Shown piece after piece: positions 23,778 to 32,199 of a stretch of DNA of 64,000 nt (position 1 is its first letter; each line of letters opens with the position of its first letter). Made by a program: the position numbers and the translations under genes. Below the pieces are notes generated by a model, which saw only the letters and a program-made list of their open reading frames with translations, did no database searches and was not told the origin of the DNA. The stretch is from positions 1 through 64,000 of the forward strand of contig NZ_QWFA01000005.1 of NCBI RefSeq assembly GCF_003501885.1, read 5' to 3'. This stretch comes from Streptomyces globisporus. Lineage in GTDB: Bacteria; Actinomycetota; Actinomycetes; Streptomycetales; Streptomycetaceae.

Positions 23778-24425
23778 TCACCTCCTGGGGAGCAGTAAAG
23801 ATCGGTGCCATTCATAGAAAGCCGGAAGGACGGCACGAAGTACGCGGAACGCCGATATTCCACCGCGGACCGTGCCGATACGGACGAGCTCATGCTCAGG
23901 AGCGTCCACGACCACCCGGACGGCCGCAACCGGGCGCGGTCCGTGACACAGGGCGGTACGCAGTGTCGCGGCGGACTCCATGTCGACCGCGATGGCCCCG
24001 CTCGCCCGCAGCGCGGCCCGCTCGGGCCCCCGTACGACGTGGTCGGAGCCGGTCAGCGGGCCGGTGTGGACCCTGCGGCCGGGGAGGGCGCGGGTGAGGG
24101 CGGCGACCAGGACGCCGGTGCCCGTGCAGGGGGTGGTGCCGTCCGCGTCCCGGGTCTCCTCGGCGACGACGAGGTCCCCGGGGTGCATCCCCGGGGCGAG
24201 TCCGGCGCAGAAGCCGGAGGCGATCACGGCGGCGTCGGGGAGCCCTCCGGGGCCGAGGAGGCGCGCCACGGCCGCCTCCGCCGCCCGGGGGCCCATTCCG
24301 GTGCGCAGCACCCGGACCGGGCCCGGGGCGCCCCTGCCGCTGCGCAGGGCCACCTGCTCGATGCCGAGGGCGCAGGCGACCAGCAGCGGCGTCACGGGGC
24401 TCCCGGGCCCCCGCGGACCGCTCAT
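23778..24425 (-). CDS. hpnG: Adenosylhopane nucleosidase (phosphorylase-family)
   Basis: A 215-residue protein of the purine-nucleoside phosphorylase/MTA-SAH nucleosidase superfamily. LLVACALGIEQVALRSG, VIASGFCAGLAPGMHPGDLV and AIAVDMESAATLRTAL carry the usual glycine-rich and Asp-Met-Glu-Ser active-site elements. In hopanoid synthesis HpnG removes adenine from adenosylhopane to give ribosylhopane. Its ATG at 24425 shares a base with the shc stop (TGATG), so translation is coupled. Confidence 0.92.
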   Translation of the reverse strand: MSGPRGPGSPVTPLLVACALGIEQVALRSGRGAPGPVRVLRTGMGPRAAEAAVARLLGPGGLPDAAVIASGFCAGLAPGMHPGDLVVAEETRDADGTTPCTGTGVLVAALTRALPGRRVHTGPLTGSDHVVRGPERAALRASGAIAVDMESAATLRTALCHGPRPVAAVRVVVDAPEHELVRIGTVRGGISAFRVLRAVLPAFYEWHRSLLLPRR

Positions 24426-26425
24426 CAGGCCTCCTCGGCGGCGTCCGGGCGGTCCGCGAACGGGTCGCCGTACACATAGCGCCCGAGTGCGGTGAGGGGG
24501 AAGACCTGGCGGTAGAGGTGGTAGTTGATCGAGAAGTCCCAGGGGAATCCGGTGCCGGTGAAATACGGCTCGTCCCAGGAGCCGTCGGCCTGCTGCGCCT
24601 CGGTCAGCCAGGTGACGCCCCGGGTGACGGAGGCGGTGTCCCGGCGTCCCGCGGCGAGGAGGGCGAGCAGCGCCCAGGCGGTCTGGGAGGCGGTGGACTC
24701 ACCGTGCCCGATCCACTTCTCCTCCTGGTAGGAGCGCAGGTCCTCGCCCCAGCCGCCGTCGTCGTTCTGGACGGACTCCAGCCAGTCGACGGCGCGGCGG
24801 ATCGCGGGGTGTCCCGCGGGCAGTCCGGCGGTGATCAGGGCGGGCACCACGGACCCGGTGCCGTAGACGTAGTTGACGCCCCAGCGGCCGAACCAGGCGC
24901 CGCACGCCTCCTGTTCGGCGAGCAGCCACTCGATGCCCTCGCGGGTACGGGGGTGGTTGGCGAGCCCCTCGACGGCGAGCATCTCCACGACATGGCCGGT
25001 GACGTCGGCCGACGGGGGGTCGATGACCTCGCCGAAGTCGCAGAAGGGCAGCCGGTTGGGGAAGGGGCTGGTGTTGTCGGCGTCGAACGCTCCCCAGGCT
25101 CCGTTGCGGGACTGCATTCCGAGGTTCCAGCGGACCCCGCGGGCGATGGCGGACTCCAGCCGGGCGGGGTCGGGGTGGCGCACCCGGCGCAGCGCCAGGA
25201 CGACTTCGGCGGTGTCGTCGATGTCCGGGTAGTTGTCGTTGTGGAACTCGAACGCCCAGCCGCCCGGGGGCAGTTCGGGTTTGCGGACCGACCAGTCGCC
25301 GGGTCTGGTGATCTCCTCGGCGAGCATCCAGTCGGCCGCCTTCACCAGGGCGGGGTGGTCGGGTCTGAGCCCGGCGTCGGCCAGCGCGATGGTGGCCAGG
25401 CAGGTGTCCCAGACGGGCGACTGGCAGGCCTCGATCATGCGGGCGCCGTCCTCGCGGTGGACGGCGAACCGGTCGAGGGAGGCCAGGCCGGCCTTCATCA
25501 CCGGGTGGTCGAGATCGTAGCCGAGGAGGTGCAGAGCGATGACCGAGTAGACGGCCGGCGGCTGGATCCCGCCCCAGCAGCCGTCGTTCTCCTGGCGTTC
25601 GATGATCCAGCGGGCGGCCACGTTCATCGCGATACGGCGCAGCGGGCGCGGGGCGACCTTGTGGTAGAGGTGCAGCCCTTTGTCGAGGCGCTGGAAGAGT
25701 CCGTCCCAACTGGTGGGCGGGGCAAGCTTCCTGGGCGGGTTGGGGTGGTCCGGGTCGGTGTGCAGCTCGTCCAGGGCGAAGGGCGCGGGGCGTACGGGGC
25801 GCTTCGCGGAGACGATGGTGAGCGGCACGATGGTCTGCCGGGCCCAGCAGCCGAAGTCGTAGATGTTGAGCGGGACCCACTTGGGGAAGAACATCAGCTC
25901 GGGCGGGAGTTCGGGGAGGTCGTCCCACTTCCACCAGCCGAACAGAGCCAGCCAGATGCGGGTGAAGACGCGGGCGGCGGCGATGCCGCCCTGGTCCCGG
26001 ATCCAGCCGGAGGCGCGGGCCATGTGCGGCTCGTCGGGTCGGTCCCCGGCCAGCCGCAGGGCGACGTACGCCTCGATCGTGGCGGAGAGGTCGCCGGGTC
26101 CGCCGTAGAAGGTGTTCCAGGTGCCGTCACCGAGCTGTTCGCCGCGGATGAAAAGGGCCGCGGCCCGGGTGGTCCCGGGGTCCTGGATACCGAGGAACTG
26201 ACGCAGGAGCAGGTCCTCGGCGTCCATCGTGACGTTGGTGGCGAGGTCGCCCTTCCACCAGCCCTGCTCGTCCTGTCTGCCGAGGAGGTGCTTCACGGAG
26301 CGTTCCGCGGCCTGCCGCGCGACGTCGGTGACATCCTCGGCGGCGGTTCTCGTGTCGGTCGGATCGTCGGCGGGGGACCCGGTGATGTTCGCGGCCCCGG
26401 TCGATCCGTCGGTCGTCGCTGTCAT
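24425..26425 (-). CDS. shc: Squalene-hopene cyclase
   Basis: A 666-residue class II triterpene cyclase turning squalene into hopene/hopanol at the membrane. The protonating DxDD motif is DIDD at 401-404. QW-type repeats are visible (QDEQGWWKGD, QENDGCWGGIQP, QSRNGAWGAFD, QNDDGGWGEDL, QQADGSWDEP), with YFTGTGFPWDFSINYHLYR near the C-terminus. The length is close to the usual ~650 residues. Start is ATG at 26425 after a 107-base gap from the polyprenyl synthase gene, the widest gap within the operon. Confidence 0.97.
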   Translation of the reverse strand: MTATTDGSTGAANITGSPADDPTDTRTAAEDVTDVARQAAERSVKHLLGRQDEQGWWKGDLATNVTMDAEDLLLRQFLGIQDPGTTRAAALFIRGEQLGDGTWNTFYGGPGDLSATIEAYVALRLAGDRPDEPHMARASGWIRDQGGIAAARVFTRIWLALFGWWKWDDLPELPPELMFFPKWVPLNIYDFGCWARQTIVPLTIVSAKRPVRPAPFALDELHTDPDHPNPPRKLAPPTSWDGLFQRLDKGLHLYHKVAPRPLRRIAMNVAARWIIERQENDGCWGGIQPPAVYSVIALHLLGYDLDHPVMKAGLASLDRFAVHREDGARMIEACQSPVWDTCLATIALADAGLRPDHPALVKAADWMLAEEITRPGDWSVRKPELPPGGWAFEFHNDNYPDIDDTAEVVLALRRVRHPDPARLESAIARGVRWNLGMQSRNGAWGAFDADNTSPFPNRLPFCDFGEVIDPPSADVTGHVVEMLAVEGLANHPRTREGIEWLLAEQEACGAWFGRWGVNYVYGTGSVVPALITAGLPAGHPAIRRAVDWLESVQNDDGGWGEDLRSYQEEKWIGHGESTASQTAWALLALLAAGRRDTASVTRGVTWLTEAQQADGSWDEPYFTGTGFPWDFSINYHLYRQVFPLTALGRYVYGDPFADRPDAAEEA

Positions 26426-26532
26426 GAGCTTCCCCTTACGTGCAGTCGGTTCTCTGCTGTGCTGGGGTCTCCGTCGGCCGGCGCCCTGGTGAGGGCGCCG
26501 GCCGGCGACTGCGAGTCATATGGAGAAAGTGA

Positions 26533-27636
26533 TCATCTCTTTCGTACCACCACGAAGTCGGCGAGCTCGGTGAGCTGCTCCCGCACCCGGTGGGGCATGT
26601 CGACGGCGTGCAGCGCCTCGATGGCGATCGCGTGCTGACGGCGGGCCTCCTGGGCGGTCCACTCGCGGCCGCCCGCCTCCTCGATGAGCGCCGCGCGGGC
26701 GGCGAACTCCTCTTCGGAGAAGCTGTCGAAGTCGTTGCTCTTGGCGTCGGCGGCGAGCAGTTCGCCCAGGCGCTCGGAGGCCTCGCCGCCCGCGGCGAGC
26801 GCGGCGACGACCGGCAGGGACTTCTTGCGCTGGCGCAGGTCGCTCCAGGTCTGCTTGCCGGTGGACTCCGGGTCGCCCCAGATGCCGAGCAGGTCGTCGA
26901 CGGCCTGGAAGGCGAGGCCGAGGTGGTAGCCGTACGCCTCCAGGGTGTCGGCGGTGCGGTCGTCGGCGCCGCCGAGCACCGCGCCGATGGAGACGGCGCA
27001 GGCCAGCAGGGCGCCGGTCTTGTTTCCCTCCATCTCCAGGCATTCCTCGACGGTGACCCGCTCGCGGTGCTCGTAGGAGATGTCCTGGGCCTGCCCGTCG
27101 ATGAGCTTGCGGGAGGCGGTGGTCAGTCGGCGGGCCGCGCGGCCCGCCTCGACCGTGCCGAGCTCCAGCAGCAGGTCGTAGGCGAGGGCGAAGAGCGCGT
27201 CGCCGACCAGGATCGCCTGGGCGGGGCCGTGCACCTTCCATACGGTGTCGCGGTGGCGGCGCTGTTCGTCGCCGTCCATCAGGTCGTCATGCAGCAGCGA
27301 GAAGTTGTGCACGAGTTCGACGGCCACGGCGCCGGGGATACCGGCCTCGGCCGGGGCGCCCGCCGCCTCGGCGGACAGCAGGGCGAGCGCGGGGCGTACG
27401 GCCTTGCCGCCGTCGCCGTCCGAGGGCCTGCCCTCGGCGTCGATCCAGCCGAAGTGGTACGCGGCGACGGTGTCCATGGGCGGCGCGAGCCGGTCCACGG
27501 CAGCCCGCAGGACCGGCGCTGACAGGGCTCGTCCGCGCTCCAGAAGCGCGGTGACGTCCGCGGTGTCAGCCACGGTGTCGTAAGCCGGATTCGCCGGGGT
27601 CACAGACTCTCCTCTTGTTCCGGTGGTACTGCTCAT
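26533..27636 (-). CDS. Trans-polyprenyl diphosphate synthase (probably farnesyl diphosphate)
   Basis: A 367-residue all-helical prenyltransferase. The first Asp-rich motif is HDDLMDGDEQRRHRDT with the usual Arg residues, the second DDLLGIWGDPESTGK. Its position in the hopanoid operon points to farnesyl diphosphate, the substrate for HpnD, but chain length cannot be fixed from sequence alone. ATG at 27636 overlaps the hpnE stop (ATGA) behind AGGAGG. A GTG 11 codons later also has a good ribosome site (GAGGAG) and could be the true start. Confidence 0.9.
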   Translation of the reverse strand: MSSTTGTRGESVTPANPAYDTVADTADVTALLERGRALSAPVLRAAVDRLAPPMDTVAAYHFGWIDAEGRPSDGDGGKAVRPALALLSAEAAGAPAEAGIPGAVAVELVHNFSLLHDDLMDGDEQRRHRDTVWKVHGPAQAILVGDALFALAYDLLLELGTVEAGRAARRLTTASRKLIDGQAQDISYEHRERVTVEECLEMEGNKTGALLACAVSIGAVLGGADDRTADTLEAYGYHLGLAFQAVDDLLGIWGDPESTGKQTWSDLRQRKKSLPVVAALAAGGEASERLGELLAADAKSNDFDSFSEEEFAARAALIEEAGGREWTAQEARRQHAIAIEALHAVDMPHRVREQLTELADFVVVRKR

Positions 27637-29018
27637 GCCGCCTCCTGCAGCGGATGTCCTGGGGGGCGGCCGAGGTCATGGAGGGCCGCGTCGGCGGCGG
27701 CGCCGCCGCTGCGCACGGCACCCTCCATCGTCGCGGGCCAGCCGGTGTCGGTCCAGGCCCCGGCCAGCTGGAGGCCGGGCAGCCGGGTGCGGGGGCCGGG
27801 GCGCAGCCGCCCGACGCCCGGGGCGGGCGCGAAGGTGGCGGTGCGCTCCCGGGTGACGAAGAAGTCGCGGATGCCCGCGCCGCGGGCGGCGGGCAGCAGC
27901 CGCTCCAGCTCGGGCAGGTAGCGGGAGCGCAGTTCGGCGACGGGAAGGTCGATCTCGGCCTGTGCGGCCGACTGCGAGACCGCCAGATACTGCCCGGGGC
28001 CCTTGAGGCCCGAGGAGTGGGTGCGGTCGAAGACCCACTGGACCGGGGAGCCGATCGCGGCGAAGAACGGCCTGCGGAGCACCTTGCGGTCGTAGATGAC
28101 GTGCACGTTGAGGATCGGCGCGTTGTCGATGTCGAGCAGCAGCTCCGGCTCGTCCAGCGCGCCCGGGGGCAGCAGGTCGTGGGTCTCGGTCTGCGGCACG
28201 GCCAGCACGACGGTGTCGGCGGTGATCCGCTCCCCCGCCCTCTCGACACTCCAGCGGCCGTCCTCGGTGCGGGTGAGGGAGCCGACCTTGGCGCGCAGTT
28301 CGGTGCGGACGCCCGCGGTGTCCAGGGCCTTGCGGGCGAGGGTGTCGTGCAGGTCGCCGAGGGGGACGGTCGCCCAGCCGATGTCGGCGGCGCCGGGGTC
28401 GGAGAGCAGGCCGGTCTTGAAGACCTTCGCCGCGAGCGCCATGGAGGCGTCCGGGGCGGTGGCGTTCAGGGTGGCGACGCCGACGAGGTCCCAGAGCGCC
28501 TCGATGGCGCGCTCGGACTGGCCGTGCCGGCGCAGCCAGCCGGCGAAGTCGATCCGGTCCAGCTCGGGGTCGGCGGGGTCGAGCCGGCCGAGCGCCAGGG
28601 CGGCCCGTCCCACGGCGGCCTTCTCGGCGAGCGAGAGGTGCGGATAGGCGGCGAGGCCCCCTGCCAGGTGCAGCGGTACGGGCAGGGCGGTGCGGCGGAT
28701 CCGTCCCAGGCGCGGCCCGGCGGCCCGGCCGACGTCCAGCACGGGCACGTCCAGACGGTCCTGGAGCGGGGCCAGGTGCGCGGCGTCGATGCGGTCGAGG
28801 AACCAGCGGTAGCCGGTGCAGCAGCGCAGGTAGACGTGCTGGCCGTTGTCGACGGTGAGGTCGCCGCGCTGGAAGGAGAAGGCGAGGCCGCCCAGGCGGG
28901 GCCGGCCTTCCAGGAGGGTCACGTCGAGTCCGGCATCGGCGAGGCGGAGGGCCGCCGTCACCCCGGCGAGGCCACCGCCGACGACGACGCCGACGGGGCG
29001 CTCGCTCTCGTCGCTCAT
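27633..29018 (-). CDS. hpnE: Hydroxysqualene dehydroxylase / squalene-associated FAD desaturase
   Basis: A 461-residue flavoprotein. The N-terminal dinucleotide-binding fold is GVVVGGGLAGVTAALRLADA with the acidic LLEGRPRLGG. A phytoene-desaturase-like body follows and the C-terminal FAD motif is LQLAGAWTDTGWPATMEGAV. HpnE reduces hydroxysqualene to squalene after HpnD and HpnC. Start is ATG at 29018, behind GGGAGGGG and overlapping the stop of the 40-residue ORF upstream. Confidence 0.94.
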   Translation of the reverse strand: MSDESERPVGVVVGGGLAGVTAALRLADAGLDVTLLEGRPRLGGLAFSFQRGDLTVDNGQHVYLRCCTGYRWFLDRIDAAHLAPLQDRLDVPVLDVGRAAGPRLGRIRRTALPVPLHLAGGLAAYPHLSLAEKAAVGRAALALGRLDPADPELDRIDFAGWLRRHGQSERAIEALWDLVGVATLNATAPDASMALAAKVFKTGLLSDPGAADIGWATVPLGDLHDTLARKALDTAGVRTELRAKVGSLTRTEDGRWSVERAGERITADTVVLAVPQTETHDLLPPGALDEPELLLDIDNAPILNVHVIYDRKVLRRPFFAAIGSPVQWVFDRTHSSGLKGPGQYLAVSQSAAQAEIDLPVAELRSRYLPELERLLPAARGAGIRDFFVTRERTATFAPAPGVGRLRPGPRTRLPGLQLAGAWTDTGWPATMEGAVRSGGAAADAALHDLGRPPGHPLQEAA

Positions 29019-29137
29019 GCCTGCCCCTCCCGCCGGGTCGTGGCTGTCTGCCGGGTCCTGACCCTGCAGATCGTCGCAGTCGGTGACGCGTCGGGCCACC
29101 GGAGGGTTGCCCCGGGGCCGGAGCCGCACAGCCGCAT
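29015..29137 (-). CDS. 40-residue DUF6380-like ORF between hpnD and hpnE
   Basis: A 40-residue basic peptide (starts MRLCGSGPGATLRWPDAS, ends TATTRREGQA). Its ATG overlaps the hpnD stop (TGATG) and its stop overlaps the hpnE ATG (ATGA), so it exactly bridges the two genes. It resembles short Streptomyces peptides annotated as DUF6380 (GATLR ... SxTATxCR pattern), from memory. It may be a true microprotein or mainly a coupling ORF that carries ribosomes from hpnD to hpnE. Confidence 0.6.
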   Translation of the reverse strand: MRLCGSGPGATLRWPDASPTATICRVRTRQTATTRREGQA

Positions 29138-30090
29138 CAGGCTCGCCCCCTGGCGGTGAGTCGCGAGATGTGGCGGGCGTCGAGGCCGGACAGGCCACGC
29201 ACCGCAACGTAGGCCTTCTCGTGGCCGGGCAGGGAGACCCGGCCGCGCAGGACGGCCTCGGGGTCGCGCTCGATCCGGTCGAGAAGGCGGCGGTAGATCC
29301 CGGCCATCGCGGCGACGCAGGCGCCGCTGCGGCGGTCGAGCATCGGCAGCAGCCGGTAGCCCTCGGCGAACAGGGCGCGGGCGCGGCGGACCTCGAAGTG
29401 GATGAGACCGGCGAAGTCGGACCCGGGGGGCGGGGTGGCCCGGTGGAACCCTGCCGAGCAGCCGAATTTGGCCAGGTCGTCCGCGGGCAGGTAGGTGCGC
29501 CCGTTGCCCGCGTCCTCGCGGACGTCGCGCAGGATGTTGGTGAGCTGGAGGGCGAGGCCGAGGGTGTCGGCGTACTCCGCGGCGCACTCGGCCCCGCGGG
29601 CGCCCGGAGCGGTGCCGAAGACGCCGAGGCTGAGGCGTCCGATGGCTCCGGCGACGCACCGGCAGTAGGCCTTGAGGTCGTCCCAGGTCTCGTAGGTCGC
29701 CCCGCGTACGTCCATCAGGACGCCGTCGATGAGCTCGTCGAGGCCGCCGAGCGGGAGCGGGAAGCGGCGGGCGGCGTCGGCGAGCGCGACGGCCACCGGG
29801 TCGGTGTCGTCCTCCTCGACCTTGCCGTGCCGGACCCGGTCGAGCAGCTCGCGGGTGCTCTCCAGCCGGGTCCGCTTGGTCCCCGCGTCCAGCTCCCCGT
29901 CGCCGATGTCGTCGACCCGACGGGAGAAGGCGTACAGCGCCGACATGGCCTGCCGCTTCTCGTACGGCAGCAGCCTGATGCCGTAGGCGAAGTTACGGGC
30001 CTGCTGTCCGGTGACGGCTTCGCAGTAACTGTATGCGGCCTGCACCGGCGGCGACATGTACGTCGTCTGTCCCTCCACGGTCCGGCTCAC
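29137..30090 (-). CDS. hpnD: Presqualene diphosphate synthase
   Basis: A 317-residue squalene/phytoene-synthase-fold enzyme condensing two farnesyl diphosphates to presqualene diphosphate. Asp-rich motifs are FSRRVDDIGDGELD and NILRDVREDAGNGRTYLP. SYCEAVTGQQARNFAYGIRL at the N-terminus and AGAIGRLSLGVFG are typical. GTG at 30090 overlaps the hpnC stop (GTGA). Confidence 0.95.
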   Translation of the reverse strand: MSRTVEGQTTYMSPPVQAAYSYCEAVTGQQARNFAYGIRLLPYEKRQAMSALYAFSRRVDDIGDGELDAGTKRTRLESTRELLDRVRHGKVEEDDTDPVAVALADAARRFPLPLGGLDELIDGVLMDVRGATYETWDDLKAYCRCVAGAIGRLSLGVFGTAPGARGAECAAEYADTLGLALQLTNILRDVREDAGNGRTYLPADDLAKFGCSAGFHRATPPPGSDFAGLIHFEVRRARALFAEGYRLLPMLDRRSGACVAAMAGIYRRLLDRIERDPEAVLRGRVSLPGHEKAYVAVRGLSGLDARHISRLTARGRA

Positions 30091-30998
30091 CTCTCTCCAC
30101 GCGCTCTTCGCAAGACGGTTCCCACTTCACGCAGCAGGCTGGGCTTGGTGGCCTTGGGCGGTCCGGGCAGGACGTCGAACCCGGCGGCCGAGATCGCCGT
30201 GAGCGCGCTGCGGCCGCCCCCGACGAATCCGGCGAGGAGCAGTTTCAGCCTGCCGTCGACGCTGCCCACCAGCGGGGGGCCCTCGTCCAACAGGTCGCTC
30301 GCGCGCTGCGCCTCGTACGCGATCAGGGCGCGGACGGAGGCTCCGGCGGAGGGCGCGGCCAGGTCGGATTCGGTGACCCGGAAGCGCTCCATGTCCTCGG
30401 CGGGCAGATAGATCCGGTCGCGTTCCAGGTCCTCGGCGACGTCCTGGAGGTGCTCGACGATCTGGAGTGCGGTGCAGACCGCGTCGGAGCGGCGGACGCG
30501 TTCGGGGCTGGTGGTGCCGGTGAGGGCGAGGACCAGGCGGCCGACGGGGTTCGCGGAGAGCTCGCAGTAGGCGGCGAGCTCGGCGTAGGTGCCGTAGCGG
30601 CGTACCTTCTGGTCCTGGCGGTTCGCCTCGATCAGACCGAGGAAGGGGTCGGGGGTGAGCGCGCGGCGCCGCGCGGTGGGGCGCAGGTTGCGCAGCAGGG
30701 GGTGGTGCGGCTCCTCGCCGGTGGCGGCGAAGACCCGGCGTAGGTCGGTCTCCAGGGCGTCGAGCATGGCGAGGCGGTCCTCGCTCTGCTCCGGCTCCAG
30801 GCCGAGGTGGCGGGCGTCCGCGCCGCCGGGGACGAGGTCGCCGTCGCCGATGTCGTCGACGAGCCGGGCGAATCCGTAGACCGCCATCAGGTCGCCGCGC
30901 CAGGCGCGGGGCAGGAAGAAGGGCGCCACGGGGAAGTTCTCGTCCGCGGCCTTGCCGAGGGTGGCGTCGCCGGTGCGCGCCGCGGGGGTCGAGGTCAC
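30087..30998 (-). CDS. hpnC: Squalene synthase HpnC (hydroxysqualene-forming)
   Basis: A 303-residue squalene/phytoene-synthase-fold enzyme that converts presqualene diphosphate to hydroxysqualene. ENFPVAPFFLPRAWRGDLMA is the usual HpnC N-terminus. Asp motifs are ARLVDDIGDGDLV and DVAEDLERDRIYLPAEDM. GTG at 30998 lies inside GTGA, where TGA closes a 20-codon upstream ORF. This is the first biosynthetic gene of the leftward operon. Confidence 0.95.
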   Translation of the reverse strand: MTSTPAARTGDATLGKAADENFPVAPFFLPRAWRGDLMAVYGFARLVDDIGDGDLVPGGADARHLGLEPEQSEDRLAMLDALETDLRRVFAATGEEPHHPLLRNLRPTARRRALTPDPFLGLIEANRQDQKVRRYGTYAELAAYCELSANPVGRLVLALTGTTSPERVRRSDAVCTALQIVEHLQDVAEDLERDRIYLPAEDMERFRVTESDLAAPSAGASVRALIAYEAQRASDLLDEGPPLVGSVDGRLKLLLAGFVGGGRSALTAISAAGFDVLPGPPKATKPSLLREVGTVLRRARGER

Positions 30999-31057
30999 TG
31001 CGGACCACCCGGCGCGGGGACGGCGAAACCACGTCGGAGCTGGAGATCTTCCGTCAT
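30995..31057 (-). CDS. 20-codon leader ORF of the hopanoid operon
   Basis: ATG at 31057 opens a 20-residue frame (MTEDLQLRRGFAVPAPGGPQ). Its TGA overlaps the GTG start of hpnC as GTGA, the same coupling seen at other junctions of this operon. GGGAGA precedes the ATG by eight bases, whereas hpnC itself has no convincing ribosome site, so translation of this leader may be needed for hpnC expression. No regulatory codon bias is obvious. Confidence 0.5.
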   Translation of the reverse strand: MTEDLQLRRGFAVPAPGGPQ

Positions 31058-31365
31058 TGCCGTCACATCTCCCGTTCTACACTGCTGACCCAAAACAACC
31101 CTTTTCGGACACGCCGCCCAGCCTTCCGAGTGCACTGCGGCAGAGCGTCGGTGGAGCGGCGTATCGCCCTACTTGCCATGAATCAGCACCGCTCCAGCTT
31201 ACGTCGTACAGCTCACAGGGGGTCGGCGGGGTGGAGCGCCCGCGACCGCGTCCCGGCGGTACCTGTCAACCTTCCCCGCGCACGGCTGACTTGACGTCAT
31301 CCGCCGGGAGGAGATCGGCCCCGGGCCCCTACTGCGGGGGGCCTGCCCGGCAACGGGCACCGCAC
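31058..31365. other. Promoter region of the hopanoid operon
   Basis: About 310 bases between the leader ORF and the terminator of the ABC exporter, without a supported gene. The AT-richer part (CCCAAAACAACCCTTTTCGG, 31090-31109) most likely contains the leftward hopanoid promoter. TAGAAC (31079-31074) is a possible -10, but no -35 with standard spacing is clear. Confidence 0.45.
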
Positions 31366-31397
31366 GGCCCCCCGCCGGACCGGTCCGGCGGGGGGCC
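31366..31397 (-). terminator. Terminator of the envelope-glycan/ABC exporter operon
   Basis: A perfect 32-bp palindrome (16-bp arms 31366-31381 and 31382-31397) just past the stop of the ABC ATPase gene. It would fold into a very stable hairpin and separates the exporter operon from the hopanoid promoter. Confidence 0.8.
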
Positions 31398-31413
31398 ACG
31401 GAAGGGGCTCGGG

Positions 31414-32199
31414 CTACTTGCCCGTCTCGCGCTCGTACGCCTTGAGGACTTCCTCGGTGGGGCCGTCCATCAGCAGCTCGCCCTTTTCCAGCCAGAGCGC
31501 ACGGTCGCAGGTGTCCCTGATCGACTTGTTGTTGTGGCTGACCAGGAAGACCGTGCCCGCCTCCTTGCGCAGCTCGCGGATCCGCTCCTCGGAGCGGATC
31601 CGGAACTTGCGGTCACCGGTGGCCAGCGCCTCGTCGATCATGAGGACGTCGTGGTTCTTGGCCGCGGCGATGGAGAAGCGCAGCCGCGCCGCCATGCCGG
31701 AGGAGTACGTCCGCATCGGCAGTGTGATGAAGTCGCCCTTCTCGTTGATGCCGGAGAAGTCGACGATCTCCTGGTAGCGGGAGCGGATCTCGGCCTGGGT
31801 CATCCCCATGGCCAGACCGCCCAGCACAACGTTGCGCTCGCCGGTGAGGTCGCTCATCAGGGCCGCGTTCACGCCGAGCAGCGAGGGCTGGCCGTCGGTG
31901 TACACATGGCCGGATTCGGTCGGCAGCAGACCGGCGATGGCCCGCAGCAGCGTCGACTTTCCGGAGCCGTTGGTGCCGATGAGGCCGATGGCCTCGCCGC
32001 GGTAGGCGGTGAAGGAGACACCGCGCACGGCGTGCACCTTGCGGACGCCGCGCGGCTCGCCCTTGCCGCGCCGCACCATGCGGCTCAGCGCGGCGGTGGC
32101 GCTGCCCCGGCCGCCGCCCGCGCCGTTGACCCGGTACACGATGTGCACGTCGTCGGCGATCACCGTGGGGATGCGCCCCTGCGCGTTGTCGTCAGCCAC
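31414..32199 (-). CDS. ABC transporter ATP-binding protein, polysaccharide/teichoic acid export type
   Basis: A 261-residue ATPase with Walker A GLIGTNGSGKSTLL, signature TYSSGMAARLRFS, Walker B HDVLMIDEALATGD and H-loop VFLVSHNNKSI. The FxxYxGEAIGLIGxNGSGK context and the TYSSGMxARLxFS signature are typical of TagH/KpsT/Wzt-like exporters of lipid-linked glycans. Its 5' end overlaps the permease gene by eight bases. It would power export of the polymer made by the upstream operon genes. Confidence 0.92.
   Translation of the reverse strand: MADDNAQGRIPTVIADDVHIVYRVNGAGGGRGSATAALSRMVRRGKGEPRGVRKVHAVRGVSFTAYRGEAIGLIGTNGSGKSTLLRAIAGLLPTESGHVYTDGQPSLLGVNAALMSDLTGERNVVLGGLAMGMTQAEIRSRYQEIVDFSGINEKGDFITLPMRTYSSGMAARLRFSIAAAKNHDVLMIDEALATGDRKFRIRSEERIRELRKEAGTVFLVSHNNKSIRDTCDRALWLEKGELLMDGPTEEVLKAYERETGK

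Noticed and set aside
30995-31057. Leader ORF as a frameshifted N-terminus of hpnC
   Set aside because: The hpnC frame from GTG 30998 already begins with the normal N-terminus of the family, and the leader ends in a clean GTGA overlap, so no frameshift is needed.
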